Shown: positions 58,387 to 64,000 of the stretch, piece after piece | Numbering within the stretch: position 1 is the stretch's first letter | Layout: each line of letters starts with the position of its first letter | NCBI GenBank assembly: GCA_903910555.1 | Contig: CAIVZZ010000029.1 | Coordinates: 183,119 to 247,118 of the forward strand | DNA from: an uncultured Gemmatimonadota bacterium | GTDB taxonomy: Bacteria; Gemmatimonadota; Gemmatimonadetes; Gemmatimonadales; Gemmatimonadaceae | Direction of reading: 5' to 3' | DNA: 64,000 bases | Notes under the pieces: model-generated | What the model was told of the DNA's origin: nothing | What the model saw: the letters and a program-made list of their open reading frames with translations, nothing else | Database searches by the model: none | Position numbers and translations under genes: made by a program

Positions 58387-60116
58387 TTGAGCACCGGCGC
58401 CACGCGCTTCTTTGTTGCCTGCTCGAACGAATATGCGAGCTCGATCAACCTCGGCTCACTGCACGCCGACCCCGCGAAGCTCACGCCAAACGGAACCGGC
58501 TGAGGATCGAACCCCGCCGGGAAGGCCGGTCCAAAACTGTTTGGAACGCGCGCCCACGGCACGATCACCGTTGGATAACCCGGCTTGGCCGAAATCGCCG
58601 CGCCGTTCGCACCCGGAAAGAGCAGCGCGTCGAGATGCTCGGACTGCATCACGGCATCAATGCCATGTGCGCCACCGAGATCGATATCCTTCGCGCGATC
58701 GGCGTCATACTTGGCTTTGTCAGCGGCAAGATCGATCTCATCCGAAATGTCCAGCAGCGACTGACCGTACTTGATCGCACCGCGTCCGGCGTTCGAAATA
58801 TTGAACCACCGCAGATCGGTGAGCGTCTTGAACGGCGCTGCAGCACCGAGTGACGCGAGCCAGTTATTGAAATCGCGTTTCATCCCGTACGCGAAATCGA
58901 TCGAGCAGCTCGCGTTGTGCCCCTTTCTGTTCTCGACGCCGCTGCACGTGTTCCAATAGAGAAGATTGCGCAGCGTATCCGGCGTCGTCACGCTCGGGAT
59001 GTTCGCCGGATCGACGATCACTGCGCCCGCTTTCTTGAGCTCCGCAATCGCCTCGGTCATTGCCGCCGTCTGCGCAGGGCTCATCCCGCCGCGCGGAGTC
59101 GTCGTGCCCGGAACGGTGAACGCCTCGTAGTAAAACGCGCGTGGAATGCCGATGCGTGCGCCCTTGAGCGCGTCGCGCTTCAAGTTCGGCCGGTAATCGC
59201 GATTGGCGGGTGGCTTGCAGACGCGCGTCGCCGGATCGTTCGGATCAGGCGCGGGACTCTCGAGCGCGCCGAGCATAATGGCCGCGTCCTCAACCGTGCG
59301 TGCCATCGGCCCAGGCGTGTCCTGATCGGCCGTGATCGGGATGACGCCGTAGCGGCTGATGCGCCCAACCGTTGGCTTGATCCCCGCGAGCATGTTTTGG
59401 TTCGACGGGCTCAGCACCGAGCCGGACGTTTCGGTGCCGACGTTCGCCGCCCAGAAACTCGCGGCCGTACCAATGCCCGAGCTCGACCCACCCGTGCCCA
59501 TCACGGCACGCCCATCATTGAAACCCGGGCGGGGATCGGGCCGCGGATCGTACGGATTCATTCCGTAGCCGCCGACCGCACTGTAGTTGCCGGGCATCGG
59601 CGTCGGGCTTCCTGCGACCCAATTCGCGAGCTCGGTCAGCACCGTTTTCGCAATGATAATCGCGCCGGCGTCTTTCAGATTCTTGGTCAGCGTCGCCTCG
59701 TACGGCGGAACGAGTCCCTTGAATGCGAGCGCGCCGCCCGTCGTGGGAACGTTGGTCGTATGAATGTTGTCTTTGAGTGCGACCGGAATACCGTGCAGCG
59801 GTCCGCGCACATGCCCGGCAGCGCGTTCACGATCGAGCGCGTCGGCCTCGGCGAGCGCCGTCGGACTGATCGCGATCACCGCGTTCAGCGTGTGGTCGTA
59901 CATCGCGACGCGCGCGAGGTACGCGAGAACCAGTTCGCGCGAGGTGACGCGGCCGGCGGTGAGCGCCGCCTGCATCTGCGGAATTGTCGCTTCGGTCACG
60001 TCGAACATCGGGCGCGACTGCGGAGCTTGCGCCGCGATCGTAGAAGTGACGGCGGCAAGCGACAGTGCCGCGCAGAAAATCATGCGCGGCACCGGGCGTG
60101 AGATATGAGAAGTCAT
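58383..60116 (-). CDS. Exported amidase-signature family enzyme
   Basis: A 577-residue protein with ATG 60116 and signal MTSHISRPVPRMIFCAALSLAAVTSTIAAQ. The amidase signature Ser-Ser-Lys triad is visible: Lys in GIPVALKDNIHT, and GTGGSSSGIGTAASFWAANVGTETSGSV with the two catalytic serines. Substrate unknown. It is the first gene of an operon with DUF1028, DUF5946 and a CocE-type hydrolase. Confidence 0.93.
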   Translation of the reverse strand: MTSHISRPVPRMIFCAALSLAAVTSTIAAQAPQSRPMFDVTEATIPQMQAALTAGRVTSRELVLAYLARVAMYDHTLNAVIAISPTALAEADALDRERAAGHVRGPLHGIPVALKDNIHTTNVPTTGGALAFKGLVPPYEATLTKNLKDAGAIIIAKTVLTELANWVAGSPTPMPGNYSAVGGYGMNPYDPRPDPRPGFNDGRAVMGTGGSSSGIGTAASFWAANVGTETSGSVLSPSNQNMLAGIKPTVGRISRYGVIPITADQDTPGPMARTVEDAAIMLGALESPAPDPNDPATRVCKPPANRDYRPNLKRDALKGARIGIPRAFYYEAFTVPGTTTPRGGMSPAQTAAMTEAIAELKKAGAVIVDPANIPSVTTPDTLRNLLYWNTCSGVENRKGHNASCSIDFAYGMKRDFNNWLASLGAAAPFKTLTDLRWFNISNAGRGAIKYGQSLLDISDEIDLAADKAKYDADRAKDIDLGGAHGIDAVMQSEHLDALLFPGANGAAISAKPGYPTVIVPWARVPNSFGPAFPAGFDPQPVPFGVSFAGSACSEPRLIELAYSFEQATKKRVAPVLK

Positions 60117-60158
60117 CGGGACAAAATGGGGGACAAACACCCCGGCCCGCAAACGTGT

Positions 60159-60701
60159 TCACCCGCTAACGGCCACCGCTTCGTCCGGCTTGCGTTTCCG
60201 GCTGAGAATGCCCGCGGTCACGAGCGCGAACACGATTCCCACCGGGAGCGGATCGAGAAAGGTGTATGCGATGTTCACGAGCGGATTCTTGTAGGCCACC
60301 CTGAACTGGTCCATCTCTTTCGTCAACGCCGCGATCTGGGCTTCGGGCGCGCCGGATTTCTTCGCTTTGGCAATCGCGGACACCGCGTACTTGTCGGCGA
60401 AATCGGGCATGAACTTGAAATAGATCACTTCCCACGTACCCACGTAACAGCAGCTCGCGAGCAGCGTGATCAGCAGGCCGACGGCAGCGGCTCGTCCAAA
60501 TGTCACGCGCCCGCTGCCGACATTATCGCGATACGACCTCACGCCGAAGTACACCATCAGGAATGCGACGACCATCGTCGTGTAGCCGAGAAGCAGGCTA
60601 TGGTCGACCCCGATTTGATCCTGGAACGGGATGGTGATCGCCATCAGCCCCGAGAGAATCGCGCCGGCGATGAACCCGAATTTCAGTACAACCTTTCGCA
60701 T
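60159..60701 (-). CDS. DUF4199 membrane protein
   Basis: A 180-residue protein; start at 60701 behind GGAG. It has four hydrophobic segments with the DUF4199 pattern: SLLLGYTTMVVAFLMVYFGVRSYRDNVGSGRVTFGRA and ASCCYVGTWEVIYFKFMPDFADKY. Function unknown. It lies 141 bp downstream of the LuxR-like gene on the same strand, an arrangement consistent with control by it. Confidence 0.87.
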   Translation of the reverse strand: MRKVVLKFGFIAGAILSGLMAITIPFQDQIGVDHSLLLGYTTMVVAFLMVYFGVRSYRDNVGSGRVTFGRAAAVGLLITLLASCCYVGTWEVIYFKFMPDFADKYAVSAIAKAKKSGAPEAQIAALTKEMDQFRVAYKNPLVNIAYTFLDPLPVGIVFALVTAGILSRKRKPDEAVAVSG

Positions 60702-60842
60702 GAGAGCTCCGTTGTGGTAGAGGACGGCCGATTCTACCGGCACGCCAACCATCCGCGCGTCACCCGAACGGATGATTTTGGCAAATCCTGCTCGAAATCA
60801 TACGAAAGTCTGAGGGAATCGGCGCCCAGGGCGCCGATCGGA

Positions 60843-61289
60843 TCAAGGAATCAGGCGGAACTCCTTCCCCAGCTGCACGGCCTGCGTACGCCGGCGCGCG
60901 CCGAGCTTGTCAAACACGCGGCTCGAATGCGTTTTCACCGTGTTTTCGCTCACATGCGCGCGTTCGGCGATCTCCTTGTTGCTCAGCCCTGCGGCGATGA
61001 ACTCGAGAATTTCGAGTTCGCGCGGCGTGATGCCGAGCGATTCGACCTTTGAGTTATCGCGCGTAAAATCGGCCGGCGCGGGCACCTCGACCTCGCGGAC
61101 TATTACGGTCTCGGATTTTCGCGTGAGCTTGAGGCCAAGCCAGATCCCGAGGCCCGCGAATATCACCGCGACGAGCCCACCGTAAATCTCGAGCGAATGT
61201 TCGACGACGAGCCAGCGATACTCGATCAGCTTCAGCGCGACGATGAGCACTCCGCCGAGCAGGCCGTACAACAGGACCGGTTTGCGCAT
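60843..61289 (-). CDS. Membrane-anchored LuxR-type HTH regulator
   Basis: A 148-residue protein. Two membrane helices occupy about residues 5-55. A linker leads to the LuxR DNA-binding domain (about 87-142): ITPRELEILEFIAAGLSNKEIAERAHVSENTVKTHSSRVFDKLGARRRTQAV, with all the usual conserved residues. There is no receiver domain. Such tethered regulators presumably sense a membrane signal. Ten bp separate it from the upstream zinc-ribbon gene. Confidence 0.92.
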   Translation of the reverse strand: MRKPVLLYGLLGGVLIVALKLIEYRWLVVEHSLEIYGGLVAVIFAGLGIWLGLKLTRKSETVIVREVEVPAPADFTRDNSKVESLGITPRELEILEFIAAGLSNKEIAERAHVSENTVKTHSSRVFDKLGARRRTQAVQLGKEFRLIP

Positions 61290-61299
61290 CGCAAGCGCG

Positions 61300-61860
61300 T
61301 CAGCGCGTCATCACCACGCCCTTGTCGGGCTCGGCCTGCGCGAACTTGATGCCGTTGGGATCGAGAAAAGTAATTGCGCGTTTCTTGCCGTAGACGAGCT
61401 GATCCGCGCGCGTGTACTGCTGCGCGAGCGCGAGCTGGCCGTCGCGGCGCTCGGGGAAGGTCGCGGTGGTGATACGAACCGTAAGCTCGCCGTTGTGTTC
61501 TTCGACCTTCGAGCCGCCGTTGACGGTCTTGAGGATTCCGTTCGCATCGCCGGTCGACATCGGACTGGCGATCATGTTCGGCATCACGACACCGATCGGG
61601 ATATTCGGCGGGCGTCCGTAGAAGAACGCGCCGACGGTCAGCGCCGCGAGGAATCCAATGAAGGTCCAGCGCTTTGCGCGCGCCTTCTTTGCCATCGCAT
61701 TGCGCGGATCGCCGGCGGCGGAGACCGACGTCGCTCCGCGCGGCGACGTAACCGAGCGGCTCGACCGCGGGGTCCCGTCCCTGTCGGTCGGATACGGAGT
61801 CTGGCAGAAGGCGCAAACCCGGAGGTTATTGCTCTCTTTGCCGCACGATGGGCATAGCAT
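61300..61860 (-). CDS. Zinc-ribbon membrane protein of unknown function
   Basis: A 186-residue protein. It begins MLCPSCGKESNNLRVCAFCQ, a four-cysteine zinc ribbon (CPSC, CAFC). A basic linker and one membrane helix (about 65-82) follow. The C-terminal part (GGSKVEEHNGELTVRITTATFPERRDGQLALAQQY) is an unassigned periplasmic region. It probably shares a transcript with the LuxR-type gene. A weak stem, GCGGCTT (61921-61927) / AAGCCGC (61940-61946), lies in the 129-bp gap upstream, downstream of DUF1801. Confidence 0.8.
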   Translation of the reverse strand: MLCPSCGKESNNLRVCAFCQTPYPTDRDGTPRSSRSVTSPRGATSVSAAGDPRNAMAKKARAKRWTFIGFLAALTVGAFFYGRPPNIPIGVVMPNMIASPMSTGDANGILKTVNGGSKVEEHNGELTVRITTATFPERRDGQLALAQQYTRADQLVYGKKRAITFLDPNGIKFAQAEPDKGVVMTR

Positions 61861-61989
61861 TGTTATTAAGAATCACCCGCGAGCGCGATGGATGCAACGT
61901 GCCGTAGGAGTTTCGGCCCCGCGGCTTTGTATCCTTGGCAAGCCGCAGCGGTTAGCGGGTGCGCTTGTGCATGGCATACCTCAGCGTTG

Positions 61990-62397
61990 CTACGCGCGGG
62001 CCGCGGACTTGTTCATCGCGACCGCGGCCTTGATCAGCGCCTTCAGCGCCTTCTTGTTCAGCTTTTCGCCCTCCTGAAAATCAATCGCGCGCCTCACGTT
62101 TCCGCCGAGACTGGAATTGAAAAGGCCGGCGGGATCCTTCAGCTGCGCGCCCTTCGCGAATGTCGTCTTCACAACCTTTTTGTACGACTCGCCGGTGCAG
62201 ATAATCCCGTCGTGCGACCAGACTGGAATCGCCCACTTCCATTCTTCGATCACATCGGGGTCTGCGTCCTTGATCACGGCGCGCAGCTGTGCGAGCATCT
62301 CGCCTCGCCAGCCGCCGAGCTCTTCGATTCGCGCGTCGATCAGCGCAGACGCGGAATCTGGTTTCTTACCGGATTTCTTCGACGGGCTCTTCTTCAT
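61990..62397 (-). CDS. DUF1801 family protein
   Basis: A 135-residue protein; start at 62397 gives a Lys/Ser-rich tail (MKKSPSKKSGKK) before the domain: LGGWRGEMLAQLRAVIKDADPDVIEEWKWAIPVWSHDGIICTGESYKKVVKTTFAKGAQL. DUF1801 proteins are small soluble proteins of unknown role. It begins 1 bp after the DUF3224 stop, so it is the last gene of a four-gene operon. Confidence 0.88.
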   Translation of the reverse strand: MKKSPSKKSGKKPDSASALIDARIEELGGWRGEMLAQLRAVIKDADPDVIEEWKWAIPVWSHDGIICTGESYKKVVKTTFAKGAQLKDPAGLFNSSLGGNVRRAIDFQEGEKLNKKALKALIKAAVAMNKSAARA

Positions 62398-62398
62398 C

Positions 62399-62800
62399 TT
62401 ATTGCTCGAACTCGTATGTGAGCGTGAATGGGTGTTCCATCCCGTGACCAACGGCCGACGCTCCTTCACCGCGGAGGCCGCGAAGTTCGCCGGTGCCCGA
62501 ACCGGCGATGACAAAGTAGGATTCTTTTGCGGCGCCGTTCTCGAATACGCCAGTTCTCTGCAGCACGAAGCTGCCGGTTTTTCCCGCCAGCGTCCCAACG
62601 ATCCGCTCGAGGCCAACGAATGTGGCCGAGGCGTCCGCGCGATACATCATCAGGTACTCGACCTGTCCGTCGCCCGCGAGATCGCCGGTGAACGTCTTCG
62701 TCACGGCAGCGCGCGTCATCTTCGGGAGCTCCGGACCCTCACTGTAGGGTTTCTCGTCCCAGTTCTTGATGGCGAATCGAGCGTTTGCAACGTTCTTCAT
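62399..62800 (-). CDS. DUF3224 family protein
   Basis: A 133-residue beta-barrel-like protein. Marks: KMTRAAVTKTFTGDLAGDGQVEYLMMYR, FVGLERIVGTLAGKTGSFVLQ and ESYFVIAGSGTGELRGLRGEG, as in DUF3224/allene-oxide-cyclase-like proteins. Function unknown. It overlaps the GNAT gene stop by 4 bp. Confidence 0.9.
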   Translation of the reverse strand: MKNVANARFAIKNWDEKPYSEGPELPKMTRAAVTKTFTGDLAGDGQVEYLMMYRADASATFVGLERIVGTLAGKTGSFVLQRTGVFENGAAKESYFVIAGSGTGELRGLRGEGASAVGHGMEHPFTLTYEFEQ

Positions 62801-63348
62801 GTATCGCCTCCGTCCGGTGGTGTAATCGCGCGATGCATCCGCGCGAAAGGGACTTCAACGCCGCCCGGCAGCTTCACGACGACGCGTTCGACGACGGTAA
62901 ATCCGAGCGCGTCGTAGAGCGGCTCGCCGGGTCGCGTCGCCATCAGTTCGAAATTCCGAAAGCCCGCATCCCAAGCAGCCCGGCTGCATGCTGCAAAGAG
63001 CTGACGACCCAGTCCTCGGCGCGCCCAGTTCGGATGAACGAAGAACGCGCGAATCCGCGCGGGCTCAGTTCGTGGGTCCAGTCTGGGATCGCTTCCGGCC
63101 TTCGTCTGATCGCCCCCGTAGAGCGTGCGGCGTGCACTCCAGCCGCCCGCCGCGGCCGGTCCGTCCGGCGCATCGATTACGAAATAAGTGCCGTCGCTGA
63201 TTAACTGCGTGTCGACGCCAAAGACGTGAGCCACTGCGGCATCGATCTGCTGCGGAGAATAGAATGCCGTGCTGAGTTGGCGCGCAGAGACTTCGATGAG
63301 GGCGCCAAGTGCGGGGACATCATCCTCGGTAGCGACACGCAGGTTCAC
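62797..63348 (-). CDS. GNAT-family N-acetyltransferase
   Basis: A 183-residue protein with GTG start at 63348. The acetyl-CoA site is in ARIRAFFVHPNWARRGLGRQLFAACSRAA, followed by LMATRPGEPLYDALGFTVVERV. Substrate unknown. Operon with VOC, DUF3224 and DUF1801. Confidence 0.92.
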   Translation of the reverse strand: MNLRVATEDDVPALGALIEVSARQLSTAFYSPQQIDAAVAHVFGVDTQLISDGTYFVIDAPDGPAAAGGWSARRTLYGGDQTKAGSDPRLDPRTEPARIRAFFVHPNWARRGLGRQLFAACSRAAWDAGFRNFELMATRPGEPLYDALGFTVVERVVVKLPGGVEVPFARMHRAITPPDGGDT

Positions 63349-63357
63349 GTGTGGAGC

Positions 63358-63744
63358 TCACTGCCCCGCGGGCGGCTGCCAGAGCTCGACCTTGTTCCCC
63401 TCTGGATCCATCACCCAACCAAACTTCCCGTACTCCGAGTCATCCATCTTCTCGAGCACGTTGCACCCCTCGTCGCGCAGCGCCTGTAGCAGCGCGACCA
63501 AATCATGAACGCGATAGTTGACCATGAAGGTCGACTTGCTCGGCGCGAAGTGCTTACCATCCGCGGGCTCGACGGACCACGCGGTCGTTCCGCCCACCGG
63601 CTTGCCCGCATCGTCCACCCAATCGAACGCGGCGCCGCCCCATGGCTGCACGTCAACGCCGAGATGCGTCTTGTACCACGCTCCCAGAGCGGCAGGGTCC
63701 TTCGCGCTGAAAAAGATTCCGCCGATACCTGTGACTCTCTTCAT
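63358..63744 (-). CDS. VOC-family protein
   Basis: A 128-residue protein; ATG 63744 follows AGGAG. VTGIGGIFFSAKDPAALGAWYKTHLG opens the first half and GKFGWVMDPEGNKVELWQPP closes the second, a classic glyoxalase-like ending. First gene of a four-gene operon. Confidence 0.92.
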   Translation of the reverse strand: MKRVTGIGGIFFSAKDPAALGAWYKTHLGVDVQPWGGAAFDWVDDAGKPVGGTTAWSVEPADGKHFAPSKSTFMVNYRVHDLVALLQALRDEGCNVLEKMDDSEYGKFGWVMDPEGNKVELWQPPAGQ

Positions 63745-63777
63745 TTGATTCTCCTAAGTGTGGCCGAATAAAACTGA

Positions 63778-63862
63778 TCAACCTTCCAGCGGTTCCACCT
63801 GAACCGCAGTCCCATAGCAGAGAACTTCTGTGACGCCCTTCATGACCTCAGTTGCGTCATGC
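63778..63862 (-). pseudogene. YbjQ-family gene remnant, 5' part removed by an IS element
   Basis: Reading the minus strand, the last 26 or so codons are in frame: DATEVMKGVTEVLCYGTAV, then QVEPLEG and TGA. This is the typical C-terminal block of YbjQ (heavy-metal-binding-like) proteins. The frame breaks at about 63862-63864, where the insertion sequence begins. The N-terminal about 80 residues are not seen here; they may lie beyond the element outside the window. Confidence 0.72.
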
Positions 63863-64000
63863 TGTGTACCCCAGTTCGTGAGGCACTTTGGTTAGCTCAT
63901 GGGACCTGCGACGAGCATGGTGCGGCGGTACAGCTGCGGTGATTGATAGTTGAGCGCCGAGTGCGGCGCGATCGCGTTGTAATCGGCCAGCCACGTCGGA
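63863..64000 (-). mobile_element. IS3-family insertion sequence, right part only
   Basis: The element end is placed at TGTACCCC (63865, or 63863 if TGTGTACC), fitting the TG...CA ends of IS3 elements. It continues beyond the window edge. It carries the 3' end of the transposase gene and has interrupted the YbjQ gene. Confidence 0.75.
63892..64000 (-). CDS. IS3-family transposase OrfB, C-terminal fragment
   Basis: The last 35 residues are visible, reading TWLADYNAIAPHSALNYQSP, then QLYRRTMLVAGPMS and TAA at 63892-63894. The W-x3-YN-x3-PHSAL-Y-SP pattern is the known end of the IS3 integrase core. The catalytic DDE residues lie outside the window. Confidence 0.85.
   Translation of the reverse strand, partial: PTWLADYNAIAPHSALNYQSPQLYRRTMLVAGPMS

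Noticed and set aside
1..64000. tRNA, rRNA or riboswitch
   Set aside because: I found no cloverleaf-type or conserved aptamer sequence by eye in the short gaps; a covariance-model search would be the deciding test.

Overview
The window is a gene-dense, high-GC chromosomal segment from a Gram-negative bacterium. I read it as most likely Gemmatimonadota, with Acidobacteriota as the main alternative. The reasons are three long MacB-type permeases of the ADOP kind (two with a PadR-like regulator directly upstream), a Ser/Thr kinase fused to TPR repeats, many exported peptidases and amidases, and glycine/arginine-rich insertions in exported proteins. No rRNA, tRNA or CRISPR array was found, and no gap between genes exceeds about 300 bp.

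Layout. 1-3.4 kb: end of an ADOP permease, an exported amidohydrolase and panE. 3.4-9.3 kb: a BNR/VPS10-like exported protein and a three-gene flavin electron-transfer cassette (FMN-binding protein, ApbE, RnfD/NqrB-like). 9.3-16.8 kb: penicillin acylase, M20 peptidase, DUF2848-MFS pair, rsmD and a DUF1624 membrane protein. 16.8-20.1 kb: a 23/24-bp tandem array followed by PadR and ADOP. 20.1-28 kb: thioesterase, M28, S51 and M24 peptidases, RidA, DUF4142 and a SufR-like regulator. 28-35.9 kb: a giant patatin-like membrane protein, then AraC, a methyltransferase and a kinase. 36-41.6 kb: a VOC protein, a PPK2-DUF1003-carbonic anhydrase operon, a PepSY protein, YggT with a 36-residue microprotein, and a flavoprotein. 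41.6-46.6 kb: a tightly overlapping five-gene minus-strand operon (which includes that flavoprotein), then rmuC. 46.6-49.8 kb: a second PadR-ADOP pair behind a 15-bp inverted repeat. 49.8-60.2 kb: two CocE-type hydrolase operons, one containing a YopT-like cysteine peptidase. 60.2-63.8 kb: a membrane LuxR / zinc-ribbon / DUF4199 group and a VOC-GNAT-DUF3224-DUF1801 operon. The right edge holds a YbjQ gene remnant cut by an IS3-family element.

The overall theme is scavenging of peptides and amides at the cell envelope (M13, M20, M24, M28, S51, S15-like, penicillin acylase, amidase, acetamidase, DUF1028), with drug/lipid-type permeases and one-component regulators. The most unusual signals are: (1) short intergenic spacers built from degenerate 7-bp units at several independent places, three of them sharing a dispersed element of about 53 bp; (2) a C58/YopT-like papain-fold protease with Cys, His and Asp at family-like spacing; (3) a minimal flavinylated electron-transfer cassette whose ApbE has no export signal; (4) a palindrome on the -35 box of a cysteine-rich SufR-like regulator.
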